Source: Methylomonas methanica (GTDB lineage Bacteria > Pseudomonadota > Gammaproteobacteria > Methylococcales > Methylomonadaceae). From it: a DNA stretch of 64,000 bases. Every line of letters starts with the position of its first letter. The first letter of the stretch is position 1. The notes under the pieces are model-generated. The model was not told the DNA's origin and made no database searches. It was given only the letters and a program-made list of their open reading frames with translations. The translations under genes were made by a program, and so were the position numbers. Of this stretch, positions 45,307 through 55,569 are shown piece after piece. The stretch spans positions 1 through 64,000 of the forward strand of contig LUUF01000052.1 in the NCBI GenBank assembly GCA_001644045.1, in the 5' to 3' direction.

Positions 45307-45341
45307 TGTAACTATTTAGTGAATCGCAAAGCTCTGCGCCG

Positions 45342-46622
45342 ATGCAAGATAACTTCAACATTACCATGGATCAGCTGCGAATCGGGTTGTATATCCACCT
45401 CGATCTCAAGTGGTTTGATCACCCTTTCTCGTTCAGTAATTTCAAGATAAAGAACGAGGCGCAGATCAAGACCATCCAGAGTCTCGGACTCAAGTCGATT
45501 CGTTACGATCCGGTCCTCAGCGATTTCAATCCGCTACCTCAAAAGACACAGCAGATACAGGAGACACAAGTACAGGTTGCAGCCAAACCGGATATTTCGC
45601 CGGTGTTGGCGGCCAAGCTCGCGCTAGTCGAGCGAATTCAGCTGCAGCGGGAGGCGGCGGCGCGGATTGAAAATGCTTTTGTCAATACCGCTAAAACGAT
45701 TCATGGCATCGAGAAAAACCTGTTTACCATGCCGGCGGAAACCGTGCGAAAGGCGACACAACTGGTGGACCAAATTATCGACTCGCTTCTTTCCTCGCCG
45801 GAACTCGCTATTCACGCCATGATAGGCAAGGCGGGTGCCGAGGAAATGTATTTCCACTCCTTGAATGTCACCATGCTTTCCCTGATGATGGCTCGCGACA
45901 TCGAGTTGCCCCAAGAGGTGGTCAGCACCTTGGGAATAGGCGCACTTTTCCACGATATAGGCCATAAGGAGATTCCCTCAAAAATCCTTATGAAAAAGGA
46001 CCCGCTCAATCAGGCTGAGCGCCATTTATTCGAAATGCATTGTGAGTACGGCGTGGGTATCGGCCAGCGACTGGGGCTTACACCGGCCGTCTTGGCCATC
46101 ATCCGCGAACATCACGAATTGTTCGATGGGACTGGCTACCCCAGTAAACTCAAAGGCGAAGCTATCGGTTTACTTTCCCGCATTGTCGTCATTGCCAACC
46201 ATTACGATGAACTTTGCAACCCGGTGAATATTAACGATGCGCTGACGCCCCACGAGGCTCTGTCGACGATGTTCGCCAAGTTGCGTAACAAATTCGATCA
46301 GAAAATGCTCCAGGTCTTCATCCGTTGTCTTGGCGTTTATCCACCTGGCACGATCGTGCAGTTTTCCAATGGCGTGATCGGCATGGTGGTTACCGTCAAT
46401 ACCGCCAAGCCGATGAAACCGCTGGTGCTCATTTACGACGCGGATATTCCCAGGGATGAAGCGATCCTGGTGGACATGGAGTGCGAAGCGGATGCGAATA
46501 TTGCGAAGGCGATCAGACCGGCACAGGTTCCGCGGGAAATATACAACTATCTTAGTCCACGCAAACGGGTCAATTATTATTTCGATCCGAGCAAACCCGG
46601 GCAGGAGCAAGCCGCCAGATGA
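45342..46622 (+). CDS. HD-GYP c-di-GMP phosphodiesterase
   Basis: The 426-residue protein has a small N-terminal DUF3391-like domain (MDQLRIGLYIHLDLKWFDHP) and an HD-GYP domain with LFHDIGHKEIP near residue 200, REHHELFDGTGYPSKLKGE near 247 and NHYDELCNP near 285. These are the metal ligands and the GYP motif that hydrolyse c-di-GMP to GMP. It shares four bases (ATGA) with the PAS kinase gene downstream. Codon use differs visibly from the neighbours, with more CTC, ATC and AAG, which suggests transfer. Confidence 0.94.
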   Translation: MQDNFNITMDQLRIGLYIHLDLKWFDHPFSFSNFKIKNEAQIKTIQSLGLKSIRYDPVLSDFNPLPQKTQQIQETQVQVAAKPDISPVLAAKLALVERIQLQREAAARIENAFVNTAKTIHGIEKNLFTMPAETVRKATQLVDQIIDSLLSSPELAIHAMIGKAGAEEMYFHSLNVTMLSLMMARDIELPQEVVSTLGIGALFHDIGHKEIPSKILMKKDPLNQAERHLFEMHCEYGVGIGQRLGLTPAVLAIIREHHELFDGTGYPSKLKGEAIGLLSRIVVIANHYDELCNPVNINDALTPHEALSTMFAKLRNKFDQKMLQVFIRCLGVYPPGTIVQFSNGVIGMVVTVNTAKPMKPLVLIYDADIPRDEAILVDMECEADANIAKAIRPAQVPREIYNYLSPRKRVNYYFDPSKPGQEQAAR

Positions 46623-48271
46623 GCAGCCTCGAACATCTGATGATTGATTACAGCCAAAATATGATGCTGCTGGTTGAACCCAGTGAGTTGCGGATCATCA
46701 TTGCCAACAGGGTTGTAGAGAAGATGCTTGGCTATTCGGAACAGGAATTGCTTGCCATGGCAATCACGAATATCGAAAGTTCATTGCAAGACGTCTTTTA
46801 TTGGGAAGATGTCCGTAACGGCCAATATCTCGATATCGAGACCCAGGATGGACTTTATCAATGCGCCGATGGTTCGATGCTGATGGTGACGAAATCCGTC
46901 AAGGTCATTCACCATGAAGGGAGCCCTCTGATTCTGATACAGGCCAGGGATGTACAGAACGAACACAAGGCCGAGGATGCCCTGGCCCAAATATTGTCCC
47001 AATTGAGGGCAACGCTGGAATCGACAGGCAACGGCATTCTGGTCATCGATTGGCATGGCAAGATCGCCAACATGAACCGCCAGTTCAGTAGCATGTGGGG
47101 CATTTCAGACGATTTGCTGCTTGAGAGGGAGGAAGCGGATATTCTCGAATTCATTGCCGGGCTGGTCGTCGAGCCGGAAGCATTTCGTGCTCGCCTGCAG
47201 GAGCTCGTCGGCAGCAGGGAAACCGAAGATATCCTGAGTCTTAAGGATGGCCGGATTTTCGAATGCAGATCGCGGCCGCAATATCTTGGTGAGCACATCA
47301 TCGGCCGCGTCTTCGGATTCAACGATATCACCGAACACAAACGGGCAGAGGAAGCTTTGCGCGATTCCCGAGACAAACTTGAAGAGCAGGTACATAAGCG
47401 CACTGAGTCCCTGCAAATGGCGAATACGCAATTGCTGGCCGAGAAGGCGCGTCAAGAGGATCTCATCAGGCAACTTGAAGAAACCCAGATGCAACTGCTG
47501 CAATCCGAAAAAATGGCTTCGATTGGCCAGCTTGCTGCTGGAGTGGCACACGAGATCAACAATCCCATTGGCTTCGTCAACTCCAACTTGAGTACGTTGC
47601 AAGAGTATGTCGATGGGATGCTCAGACTGCTTGCGGCTTACGAAGATATCGAAAGTACTTTGGTGAATGAGGCGTTGCAAGATATCACGCATCTGAAAGA
47701 GGAAGTCAATATCGGCTATCTGCGCGGCGATATCGGCAATCTTCTGGCGGAATCCCTCGACGGCTTACAGCGAGTGCGGCGCATCGTTAAAGACCTGAAG
47801 GATTTCTCTCACGTCGGCGAATTGGAACAGCAATTGGCAAATCTTGAGTCGGGTCTCGACAGTACGCTTAATGTGGTGTGGAACGAAATCAAGTACAAAG
47901 CCGAAGTCGTCAAGGAATATGGAAGAATCCCTGAGATTAACTGCATCGCGTCCCAACTCAACCAGGTGTTCATGAACCTTCTGATCAATGCGGTGCAAGC
48001 GATCGAGGATCACGGCCGAATTACGATTCGCACCGGTCATGACGAGAAAAAAGTCTGGGTTGAGGTGGAGGATACCGGCAAGGGCATCAAACCCGAACAG
48101 CTCGGAAAAATCTTCGATCCGTTCTTTACCACCAAGTCGGTCGGCATGGGCACAGGCTTGGGTCTATCGTTATCCTATGGGATTGTTAAAAAGCACAATG
48201 GATGGATAGAGGTGAAGAGCGAACTCGGTAAGGGCACGTCCTTTCGCGTATTTTTGCCGCGGACTAGCTGA
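46619..48271 (+). CDS. PAS-domain sensor histidine kinase
   Basis: The 550-residue protein has two PAS domains (about 10-115 and 125-245, the second ending [20 protein letters not shown]), a coiled-coil linker and a HisKA-like dimerisation part with [20 protein letters not shown] near 303. The HATPase domain has [20 protein letters not shown] and [18 protein letters not shown]. The kinase has no membrane segment. It overlaps the upstream HD-GYP gene by 4 nt, so it probably controls c-di-GMP breakdown by phosphorylation or contact. Base use matches the HD-GYP gene and not pntB. Confidence 0.92.
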   Translation: MSSLEHLMIDYSQNMMLLVEPSELRIIIANRVVEKMLGYSEQELLAMAITNIESSLQDVFYWEDVRNGQYLDIETQDGLYQCADGSMLMVTKSVKVIHHEGSPLILIQARDVQNEHKAEDALAQILSQLRATLESTGNGILVIDWHGKIANMNRQFSSMWGISDDLLLEREEADILEFIAGLVVEPEAFRARLQELVGSRETEDILSLKDGRIFECRSRPQYLGEHIIGRVFGFNDITEHKRAEEALRDSRDKLEEQVHKRTESLQMANTQLLAEKARQEDLIRQLEETQMQLLQSEKMASIGQLAAGVAHEINNPIGFVNSNLSTLQEYVDGMLRLLAAYEDIESTLVNEALQDITHLKEEVNIGYLRGDIGNLLAESLDGLQRVRRIVKDLKDFSHVGELEQQLANLESGLDSTLNVVWNEIKYKAEVVKEYGRIPEINCIASQLNQVFMNLLINAVQAIEDHGRITIRTGHDEKKVWVEVEDTGKGIKPEQLGKIFDPFFTTKSVGMGTGLGLSLSYGIVKKHNGWIEVKSELGKGTSFRVFLPRTS

Positions 48272-48609
48272 CAGGCTTTTTAAGAGTTGAACGGCTGCTC
48301 TGTGGCCATTAAGCTAAAATGCCTATTCGGCTGTTCTTGGTAGATTTGGAGAAACGTAACCGATGGGAATGGGCGGGGTTTGCATGTCAAAATCGCCACA
48401 TGCCTTTGGGCCTATTGAAGTTTGCATGTCCCTTGAGCGGGATGGAGTATTAACTCCTGTGCCGAACCGATCAATTAATATTGCGGAAATGGAAAACGTT
48501 CCGCGCGGGTTGCGTAACCCACTCGGGACTAAAGATAAAGCCCCGTCGTGTTTGACGTAATTGCCAACAACTAGCATTGGCAATTACGGGCCTATAAGTG
48601 TCCTCAGCG
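48272..48609. other. Spacer with inverted repeat, no convincing gene
   Basis: A 65-codon open frame at 48363-48560 has no ribosome site and no recognisable domain, and I do not accept it. The region ends with an inverted repeat at 48556-48588. It separates the kinase gene from the convergent pntB gene. Confidence 0.55.
48556..48588. repeat. Inverted repeat CGTAATTGCCAA/TTGGCAATTACG
   Basis: Twelve-base perfect arms at 48556-48567 and 48577-48588 with a 9-nt loop lie between the kinase and the convergent pntB gene. It shares the ATTGCCAA/TTGGCAAT core with the element at 45281-45306. Confidence 0.65.
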
Positions 48610-49998
48610 TTAACCCTGCAAAGCCTTCAATAAGCCCTGCAACTTGTCGTTGGCATCACCGAACAGCATGCGGGTATTTTCATGCACGAACAGTGGATTG
48701 CCGACGCCGGCGTAACCGGAGGCCATCGAGCGCTTCAGCACGATGGTGGTGGCGCCTTTCCAACATTCAAGCACCGGCATGCCGGCTATCGGGCTGTTGG
48801 GGTCGTCTAAAGCCGACGGGTTGACGATGTCGTTGGCGCCGATGACGATGGAGACATCGACATGTGGGAAGTCTTCGTTGATTTCGTCCATTTCAAACAC
48901 GATGTCATACGGGACTTTTGCTTCCGCCAACAATACGTTCATGTGCCCAGGCATCCGCCCGGCGACCGGATGGATTGCAAAGCGGACTTTTTTGCCGTGG
49001 CTGGTCAGGTATTTGGTGATTTCGTTGACTGTGTGCTGCGCTTGCGCCACCGCCATGCCGTAGCCGGGGATAATCACGATCTCTTTGGCGTCGCGCAGTA
49101 ATTGCGCGGTTTCTTCGACTTCGATTGGTTGCACGTCGCCGACCACTTCCGCCGCTTCGCCACCCGCACTACCGAAACCGCCGGCTATCACACTAAGAAA
49201 GTGCCGATTCATCGCCCGGCACATGATGTAACTCAGAATCGCACCGCTGGAGCCGACCAAGGCGCCGGTCACGATCAGCAAATCATTGCTGAGCATGAAG
49301 CCGGTGGCCGCAGCGGCCCAACCCGAATAGCTGTTCAGCATCGATACCACCACCGGCATATCGGCGCCTCCGATGGCCATCACCATATGCACGCCAAAAG
49401 CCAAGGCAATAACTGTCATGATCAACAGCGGAATCGAACCGCCGCCGGTTTCGGCGCCGTCCAAAAAGCTGCCGCCCAAGATGAAAGTCACAACGAACAT
49501 GGCCAGATTCAGCCAATGCCGTGCCGGCAGTAACATCGGTTTGCCGCTAATCCGTCCGCACAGCTTGCCGAAAGCAATCACCGAGCCGGAAAAGGTCACC
49601 GCGCCGATGAAAATGCCTATGTAGATTTCCAATTCGTGGATGGTTTTTTCCGCGCCTTCCAGGCTGGTGGAATGATCCATGAAGTTGGCGTAACCCACCA
49701 GCACGGCCGCCATACCGACCAAACTGTGCATTAAAGCCACCAGCTCCGGCATTTGCGTCATTTCCACCTTGGCGGCGGCTTTGGTGCCGATAAAACCGCC
49801 AATCAACAGCGCGATGGTCAGCATCGTATAGGCGGTGACGCTGCCGCCGAATACCGTGGCGACAATCGCAATCGCCATGCCGGTCATACCGAAGTAGTTG
49901 CCGCGCCGCGACGTGTCTTGCTTGCTCAGGCCGCTAAGGCTGAGAATGAATAGAATCGAGGCTGCAATGTACGCCATTGTAACTAGACCGTTTGACAT
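48610..49998 (-). CDS. pntB: NAD(P) transhydrogenase subunit beta
   Basis: PntB and PntA form the proton-pumping transhydrogenase that makes NADPH from NADH and NADP+. The 462-residue protein has about eight N-terminal membrane helices and a C-terminal NADP-binding domain with [19 protein letters not shown] near 315 and [20 protein letters not shown] near 351. It lies 10 nt after the pntA stop on the same strand. NADPH supply is important for C1 assimilation; the link is inference. Confidence 0.97.
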   Translation of the reverse strand: MSNGLVTMAYIAASILFILSLSGLSKQDTSRRGNYFGMTGMAIAIVATVFGGSVTAYTMLTIALLIGGFIGTKAAAKVEMTQMPELVALMHSLVGMAAVLVGYANFMDHSTSLEGAEKTIHELEIYIGIFIGAVTFSGSVIAFGKLCGRISGKPMLLPARHWLNLAMFVVTFILGGSFLDGAETGGGSIPLLIMTVIALAFGVHMVMAIGGADMPVVVSMLNSYSGWAAAATGFMLSNDLLIVTGALVGSSGAILSYIMCRAMNRHFLSVIAGGFGSAGGEAAEVVGDVQPIEVEETAQLLRDAKEIVIIPGYGMAVAQAQHTVNEITKYLTSHGKKVRFAIHPVAGRMPGHMNVLLAEAKVPYDIVFEMDEINEDFPHVDVSIVIGANDIVNPSALDDPNSPIAGMPVLECWKGATTIVLKRSMASGYAGVGNPLFVHENTRMLFGDANDKLQGLLKALQG

Positions 49999-50008
49999 GT
50001 AGCTCTCC

Positions 50009-51565
50009 TTATTTTCTGAACATTTCGAGCATGCGGCGCGTCACCAGGAAGCCGCCGGCAATATTGATGGACGCGATCAGGATGGCCAGCGCGGACAAGA
50101 TGCTGACTATGGCACTGGGCGCGGAGACTTGCACCAACGCGCCAATCACGATAATGCCGCTGATAGCGTTGGTGACGCTCATCAAGGGCGTGTGCAGCGA
50201 CGGCGAGACATTCCAAATCACCTGATAGCCGACGAAGCAAGCCAGCACGAATACGGTGAAGTGCGACAAAAACGAAGTGGGCGCGACCGCGCCTACGCCG
50301 AATAGTGCCAAACCTGCCAACAAGATCGGCAGCCATTGCTTGACCGGTTCGGGCAGCAGCGATTTGGTTTCGGTGGCTGCGGCAGTTTCGGTTGCCGCGG
50401 CTTGCTTGGGCGCGGCTGATAATTTAGGCGGTGGTGGCGGCCAGGTAATATTGCCTTCCTTGATCACGGTAGCGCCGCGAATCACTTCGTCCTCCATATT
50501 GATGACGGTGTTGCCGTCCTTGCCGGGGGTGAGATCGGTCAGCAGATGCCGCAGGTTGGTGGCGTAAAGCTGGCTGGATTGATTGGCCAAGCGGCTGGGT
50601 AAATTGGTGTAACCGATGATGGTCACATCGTGTTTCACCACCACCTGATTTTTCTCGGTCAAGGCGCAGTTGCCGCCTTGTTCGGCGGCCAAATCCACGA
50701 TCACGCTGCCGGGTTTCATCGAAGCTACCATCTCGGCGGTAATCAGCTCGGGCGCCGGTTTGCCGGGGATCAAGGCGGTGGTGACGATGATGTCTACTTC
50801 CTTGGCTTGTTGAGCAAACAAGGCCATCTCGGCTTCGATAAATTCCTTGGACATGGTCTTGGCGTAGCCGCCGCTACCGGAACCGTCTTCCTGAAAGTCC
50901 AGCATCAGAAACTCAGCGTCCATACTTTCGATTTGTTCTTTCACTTCCGGCCGGGTATCGAAAGCGCGGACGATGGCGCCCATGCCTTTCGCGGCGCCGA
51001 TGGCCGCCAGACCGGCGACGCCGGCGCCGATCACTAACACCTTGGCCGGCGGGATCTTGCCGGCGGCAGTGATCTGGCCGGTAAAGAAGCGGCCGAAATG
51101 CTGGGCGGCTTCCACAATCGCTCGATAGCCGGCGATATTGGCCATGGAACTCAGAGCGTCCATTTTTTGCGCGCGGGACATGCGCGGCACGCTGTCCATC
51201 GCCAGCACCGTGACTTTCTTCGCTGCCAGCTTTTGCATCAGCGCTTCGTTTTGCGCCGGCCAGATAAAGCTGATCAATTGTTGGCCTTCGCGCAGCAAAT
51301 CGGCTTCGTCGATAGCCAGTTGCGGATGAAACTCGGGTGCCCGGACTTTCATGACGATGTCGCTGCTTTGCCATAATTCCTGCGCCGAGGCGACGACTTG
51401 CACGCCAGCCGCGCGGTAAGCGTCATCGGAAATATTGGCATTGTCGCCGGCACCGCTTTCCACCAAGACTTCAAAGCCGAGTTTAATGATTTTTTCCGCG
51501 GCGTCTGGCGTGGTAGCGACGCGCTTTTCGCCGTCGTGAACTTCTTTGGGAACACCGATTTTCAT
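50009..51565 (-). CDS. pntA: NAD(P) transhydrogenase subunit alpha
   Basis: The 518-residue subunit carries the NAD-binding domain at the N-terminus ([20 protein letters not shown], then [20 protein letters not shown] near 174) and four membrane helices at the C-terminus. The two parts are fused as in Escherichia coli, not split into PntAA and PntAB. An Ala/Thr-rich linker at about 380-400 joins them. It precedes pntB by 10 nt on the same strand. Confidence 0.97.
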   Translation of the reverse strand: MKIGVPKEVHDGEKRVATTPDAAEKIIKLGFEVLVESGAGDNANISDDAYRAAGVQVVASAQELWQSSDIVMKVRAPEFHPQLAIDEADLLREGQQLISFIWPAQNEALMQKLAAKKVTVLAMDSVPRMSRAQKMDALSSMANIAGYRAIVEAAQHFGRFFTGQITAAGKIPPAKVLVIGAGVAGLAAIGAAKGMGAIVRAFDTRPEVKEQIESMDAEFLMLDFQEDGSGSGGYAKTMSKEFIEAEMALFAQQAKEVDIIVTTALIPGKPAPELITAEMVASMKPGSVIVDLAAEQGGNCALTEKNQVVVKHDVTIIGYTNLPSRLANQSSQLYATNLRHLLTDLTPGKDGNTVINMEDEVIRGATVIKEGNITWPPPPPKLSAAPKQAAATETAAATETKSLLPEPVKQWLPILLAGLALFGVGAVAPTSFLSHFTVFVLACFVGYQVIWNVSPSLHTPLMSVTNAISGIIVIGALVQVSAPSAIVSILSALAILIASINIAGGFLVTRRMLEMFRK

Positions 51566-51723
51566 GATTTCTCCTAAGGTTTGGAGGGAAAGAACGGATT
51601 GTTATCAGGCCGAAAAGCCAGCGGGCGAGGATAGGGGATTGAACCGGTTTTATCAATTGTTTTCTGTGAGCGTAGCGAATTACGCTAGAATCCAAAGGTC
51701 TGCTTAAGCCAACTAGAAGAACG

Positions 51724-52650
51724 ATGAAAATATTGGTGGTCGATGATAGCAAAGTGATCAGGCAGCTGGTTGCGGAATGCCTAAAGGAAATGGGACATGC
51801 GGTGGCTTATGCCGGAAACGGTTCGGAAGCTCTGCAATATGTCGCCGACCATGATGTGGACTTGATTCTGATGGATGTGGAAATGCCGTTTCTAAGCGGT
51901 TTCGAAGCGACCAAGGCGATCCGCGAGTTGAAAAAGTCTGATTGGTTTCCAATCATTTTTCTTACCATGCACGACGACGATCAATCGTTCGTCAATGGCA
52001 TTTTGGCTGGTGGCGACGCCTATCTGCCCAAGCCGCTGAATCCAACCCGTTTGCGCCTGACGGTAATCGCGATGGAGAGGATTTACGTGATGCGGCAAAA
52101 ACTGCAAAAGACCCAACGGGAATTACAGGCCGCCAATCTGGAATTGGAGCGTTTGTCATTGCGCGATCAATTGACCGGCTTGGGCAATCGCCGCCATTTC
52201 GATAGCAATCTAACCATGCAATTTGCGCTGTCCCGCCGTAACAAAGCGCCTTTGTCGCTGATCATCTGCGATATCGATTATTTTAAAAACTACAACGATT
52301 CATTGGGTCACCCGCAAGGTGATGCTTGTTTGATTGAAGTGGCCAAAGTGATTACGGAGCAGTTGGAACGCAGCAGCGATCTAATTTGTCGCTATGGCGG
52401 CGAGGAATTTGTAGCAATCTTGCCCGATACGCCTTTACACGATGCGCGCACGTTGGCCGAAAATATTCGCCGGCAAGTTTTCGAAACCGATATTAGTTAT
52501 GGAGAAGCTGAAGCTCGGCGCGTGAGCCTGAGTTTGGGCGTGGCCACTTATGTTGGCCAGTATAAAACCGAACAAGAGATGGTCGAAGCGGCCGATGCCG
52601 CATTGTATAAGGCCAAGCAAAATGGCCGTAACCGGGTGGAAATAAATTAA
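51724..52650 (+). CDS. Response regulator with diguanylate cyclase domain
   Basis: The 308-residue protein has a receiver at about 1-120 (LILMDVEMPFLSGFE, phospho-Asp) and a GGDEF domain at about 145-305. The active site reads RYGGEEF, with an RSSD inhibitory site before it. It is divergent from pntA and precedes the nucleotidyltransferase gene by 3 nt. It resembles the other REC-GGDEF protein at 20829-21743 in design. No cognate histidine kinase is adjacent. Confidence 0.94.
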   Translation: MKILVVDDSKVIRQLVAECLKEMGHAVAYAGNGSEALQYVADHDVDLILMDVEMPFLSGFEATKAIRELKKSDWFPIIFLTMHDDDQSFVNGILAGGDAYLPKPLNPTRLRLTVIAMERIYVMRQKLQKTQRELQAANLELERLSLRDQLTGLGNRRHFDSNLTMQFALSRRNKAPLSLIICDIDYFKNYNDSLGHPQGDACLIEVAKVITEQLERSSDLICRYGGEEFVAILPDTPLHDARTLAENIRRQVFETDISYGEAEARRVSLSLGVATYVGQYKTEQEMVEAADAALYKAKQNGRNRVEIN

Positions 52651-52653
52651 AAC

Positions 52654-53580
52654 GTGTATCGAGCCAAGGACTTTATAGAAACCGCGGAAGGTCTGATCTT
52701 CGCGGTAGTGGCCGAAGGCCAGGAACAGGGGAAGGTGTTATGTTTTCTGCGCTACCTCTGTCTGGAGGGTGTCTGGCGCAAGGTCGATACCGAACTGGCT
52801 AATCGCCATCTTGACCAATATTACCCGCAGTATCTGCATTATTCGGCGCTGCTCGATGCGCATTTACATGCCGTGCCGGTTACTGCGATTGCTCGGCATT
52901 ACCAACCTAGACATGTCTTGCAACGTTTATTGGCTGACGCACCCGGCGACCCGGTGTTGGCCGATTTGCATAAACTGTGCGGCTTGTTGCGAGACAATGG
53001 CTTGGTGCTTACCCGATTCGGTGTTACCGGCTCGCTACTGGTGGGTATGCAAAAACACAGTTCCGATATTGATCTAGTATGCTACGAGCGCAGCGAGTTT
53101 CATCGCGCGCGCAATATCGTCCAAGCCTTGATCGCCGAAGATCGTTGTCAGGCGTTAAACGACGAGGATTGGTTGGAGGCTTATAAGCGGCGGGCCTGCG
53201 ATTTTGCCTTTGACGAATATGTCTGGCACGAGCTGCGCAAGTACAACAAGGCGATGATCAACGGGCGTAAATTCGATTTGTCGTTAACGGTTGCCGACCC
53301 GGAAGCACGGGAGCGAAGCCACCGTAAACTGGGCTTTATCAGTATCGACGCCGAAGTGTGCGAAGACCAATTCAGTTTCGATTATCCCGCTCGGTTTGGC
53401 ATCAAACACCCGCAAGTCGGTAGCGTGGTGTGTTTTACCGCTACTTATAACGGTCAGGCGCAAACCGGCGAACGGGTTCGCGTGGCCGGGCAGTTAGAAG
53501 TCGATCAAGACGGGGTCCAGCGCATAGTGGTTGGCTCCAACCGGGAAGCCATAGGCGAATTTATCAAGGTAATCCGGTGA
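52654..53580 (+). CDS. Archaeal-type nucleotidyltransferase-like protein
   Basis: The 308-residue protein starts with GTG at 52654. The nucleotidyltransferase core is FGVTGSLLVGMQKHSSDIDLVCY near residue 125 (the GS and DxD of the Pol-beta fold). The family is reminiscent of archaeal predicted nucleotidyltransferases (COG1665-like). A C-terminal beta domain follows (about 240-300, TGERVRVAGQLEVDQDG). It lies between a diguanylate cyclase gene and a HAD phosphatase, in a run ending with beta-RFAP synthase. Its role is unknown, but co-occurrence with mptG suggests work on the pterin cofactor. Confidence 0.72.
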   Translation: MYRAKDFIETAEGLIFAVVAEGQEQGKVLCFLRYLCLEGVWRKVDTELANRHLDQYYPQYLHYSALLDAHLHAVPVTAIARHYQPRHVLQRLLADAPGDPVLADLHKLCGLLRDNGLVLTRFGVTGSLLVGMQKHSSDIDLVCYERSEFHRARNIVQALIAEDRCQALNDEDWLEAYKRRACDFAFDEYVWHELRKYNKAMINGRKFDLSLTVADPEARERSHRKLGFISIDAEVCEDQFSFDYPARFGIKHPQVGSVVCFTATYNGQAQTGERVRVAGQLEVDQDGVQRIVVGSNREAIGEFIKVIR

Positions 53581-54254
53581 AAGAGCGTTGCTGGCGGGCG
53601 GTTATCTTCGATATGGACGGTCTTGTTTTGGATAGCGAACCTACCTACGTGCGGGCTTGGCAGGCGGCGATCGATGAGCTTGGTTTTACGATGCCGGCCC
53701 AATTTTGGACAAGCTTGTCGGGTTGCTCCGGAAAGACGGTTACTCAGCGTTTGCAGGAGCAATGCGGCGTTGACTTCGATCTGGAACGGTTTCAGCAGTT
53801 AAGTAGCGTTTACTGGCTAGCCCATGTTCAGCAGCACGGAATAGCGGTAAAGCCCGGTTTTTTTGTTTTACTGGATGTACTTGCCCAGTACGGTTTGCCG
53901 TTCTGTCTGGCAACTAATAGCCCGCTGGCGGCGGCGCGGCAGTGCCTGGCCTGGGCCGGATTGACGGATATTTTCCCCCGTATCGTTGCCGGCGATACGG
54001 TACGCGCCGCCAAACCCGCCCCGGATATTTTTTTACGCGCGTCAGCCGAACTGGCACAACCGGTTCAAGATTGTTTGGTGTTGGAAGATTCGCCGATCGG
54101 TATCCGCGCCGCGCTCGCCGCCGGAGCTTCTTGCGTTTTCGTGCCGTCTTTGCAACCCGCTGACGCATGGGCCGCCGAACACGCCGATTATCTACTGGAC
54201 GATCTGCAACAAGTGGCCGATTTTATCTCGGCCCGCCAACATCATCCGCTATAA
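53577..54254 (+). CDS. HAD-family phosphatase
   Basis: The 225-residue protein has the motifs VIFDMDGLVLDSEPTY near residue 10 (nucleophile Asp and acid Asp), CLATNSPLAAARQCLAWAG near 110 and VLEDSPIGIRAALAAGA near 165. The size and DMDG start are those of the beta-phosphoglucomutase/sugar-phosphatase subclass. The GTG start overlaps the nucleotidyltransferase stop by 4 nt, so the two are coupled. It is followed by beta-RFAP synthase. A phosphatase beside mptG could remove the ribose phosphate at an intermediate of methanopterin synthesis, which is inference. Confidence 0.82.
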   Translation: MKERCWRAVIFDMDGLVLDSEPTYVRAWQAAIDELGFTMPAQFWTSLSGCSGKTVTQRLQEQCGVDFDLERFQQLSSVYWLAHVQQHGIAVKPGFFVLLDVLAQYGLPFCLATNSPLAAARQCLAWAGLTDIFPRIVAGDTVRAAKPAPDIFLRASAELAQPVQDCLVLEDSPIGIRAALAAGASCVFVPSLQPADAWAAEHADYLLDDLQQVADFISARQHHPL

Positions 54255-54255
54255 T
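54250..54255 (+). promoter_or_regulatory. TATAAT -10 element before mptG
   Basis: A perfect TATAAT lies at the end of the HAD gene, 31 nt before the mptG GTG. No good TTGACA-like -35 is at the proper distance, so this may be an internal promoter or chance. Confidence 0.3.
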
Positions 54256-54285
54256 GCCCGCTCCTTACTAATCGATGGAATCCAG

Positions 54286-55248
54286 GTGGTGAAAGCGCGG
54301 TACCAAACAGTCACGGTTATAGCTCCGGCTCGCTTGCATATGGGCTTTATCGATTTAAGCGGGGCGTTGGGGCGGCATTTCGGTAGCATCGGTTTGGCTC
54401 TGAACGAAATCAATACCAGGCTCACCATAACTACAGGGGATAGCATGCAGGTCAGTGGCCCGTCCGCTGATCGCGCTCTGAAATGTACCCGGCAATTTTG
54501 TCAGTTGCTGGGCGTTTCCGATGCACTCAATATTACTATCGATAATGCCATCCCCGAACATATTGGGTTAGGATCGGGCACGCAAATGGCTTTGGCTGTC
54601 GGTGCCGCGTTGAATGCCTTTTACGGTTTGGGGCTGTCGGTGCGGGAAATAGCGCAACTCTCAGATCGCGGCGCGCGTTCCGGTATCGGCATCGGTATCT
54701 TTGAAAAAGGCGGCTTGGTGGTAGACGGCGGTCGCGGACCGGATACCAAGACCCCGCCGATGATTGCGCAGATGGCTGTGCCTGAAGACTGGCGATTTAT
54801 TTTGGTATTTGATCAACGCGGCCAAGGATTGCACGGCGAACAAGAAGTCAGCGCTTTCCAACAGTTGCCGCCGTTTCCACAAGCACAGGCCGAACGCTTG
54901 TGTTACTTGCTGCTGATGCAGGGTTTGCCGGCTCTGGCTGAACGCGATCTTGATAAATTCGGCGAAGTGATTACCTGGTTGCAACAGGCGGTGGGTGAGC
55001 ATTTCGCGCCGGTACAGGGCGGGGTGTTTACCAGTCCGGATGTCGCGGCAGCGATGGCTAGTCTGGCCGCGCAAGGCGCGGTGGCGATAGGGCAGACCTC
55101 GTGGGGGCCGACCGGATTTTGCGCGGTTGCCGATCCGCAACGCGCGGCGGAGTTACTGGCTCGGTTGGAAGCGCAATTTGCTGCATCGCCGTTGAGTTTT
55201 TTGGTTGCCAGTGCTCGAAATCAGACAGCGGAAATTATTGTCAATTAG
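54286..55248 (+). CDS. mptG: Beta-ribofuranosylaminobenzene 5'-phosphate synthase (beta-RFAP synthase)
   Basis: This enzyme joins p-aminobenzoate and phosphoribosyl pyrophosphate, with loss of CO2, to start methanopterin synthesis. The 320-residue GHMP-kinase-fold protein has ARLHMGFIDLSGALGRHFGS near residue 14, the glycine-rich IGLGSGTQMALAVGAALNAFYG near 88 and RSGIGIGIFEKGGLVVDGG near 126. The start is set at GTG 54286, since ATG-poor sequence precedes it and the conserved part begins a few residues on; GTG 54289 is possible. It is a defining H4MPT gene and links this locus to the cluster at 470-9831, which supplies aminobenzoate. Confidence 0.93.
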   Translation: MVKARYQTVTVIAPARLHMGFIDLSGALGRHFGSIGLALNEINTRLTITTGDSMQVSGPSADRALKCTRQFCQLLGVSDALNITIDNAIPEHIGLGSGTQMALAVGAALNAFYGLGLSVREIAQLSDRGARSGIGIGIFEKGGLVVDGGRGPDTKTPPMIAQMAVPEDWRFILVFDQRGQGLHGEQEVSAFQQLPPFPQAQAERLCYLLLMQGLPALAERDLDKFGEVITWLQQAVGEHFAPVQGGVFTSPDVAAAMASLAAQGAVAIGQTSWGPTGFCAVADPQRAAELLARLEAQFAASPLSFLVASARNQTAEIIVN

Positions 55249-55256
55249 CGTTTGCT

Positions 55257-55568
55257 TCAGTCGAGCGGGTGTTCGGCGCTATCCTTGTTTTGTCTATTGT
55301 CAGTCCATTCGGCACTGAGCCTATCGCCGTTATTGCCGGCTTTTAATCTAAACGTAAAAAATGGGTTCTTGGAGATACTGCCGGCCATATTGGCAGTTAA
55401 GATAAGTTGACCGTTTAATTTAACCAGCAATTGCTCGATAAAATGCGCCGGAATCAATTCGCCGTTAGCATCGCGGTTGCGGCCGTTTTCCATCGGATGC
55501 GTGATCAGCAATTTAACTTCCGTATAGCCGCCGCGCCGCTGGCTTCTGATTTTAATACTGTTAGCCAT
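55257..55568 (-). CDS. soxZ: Thiosulfate-oxidation protein SoxZ
   Basis: SoxZ pairs with SoxY to carry the sulfur chain in the Sox system. The 103-residue protein begins ANSIKIRSQRRGGYTEVKL, the usual SoxZ start, and has FIEQLLVKLNGQLILTANM and SISKNPFFTFRLKAG further on. The start at 55568 is taken in preference to 55583 since the family starts at MANSIK. It follows soxY by one base. No soxX, A, B or C is in the window, so a full thiosulfate system is not shown. Confidence 0.93.
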   Translation of the reverse strand: MANSIKIRSQRRGGYTEVKLLITHPMENGRNRDANGELIPAHFIEQLLVKLNGQLILTANMAGSISKNPFFTFRLKAGNNGDRLSAEWTDNRQNKDSAEHPLD

Positions 55569-55569
55569 A

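Noticed and set aside
48363-48560. 65-codon frame in the spacer before pntB
   Set aside because: It has no ribosome site and no homology I recognise, and it overlaps the inverted repeat end.
53986-54285. N-terminal extension of beta-RFAP synthase across the HAD gene
   Set aside because: It is out of frame with and fully inside the HAD gene, and the conserved part of the synthase begins only near 54290.
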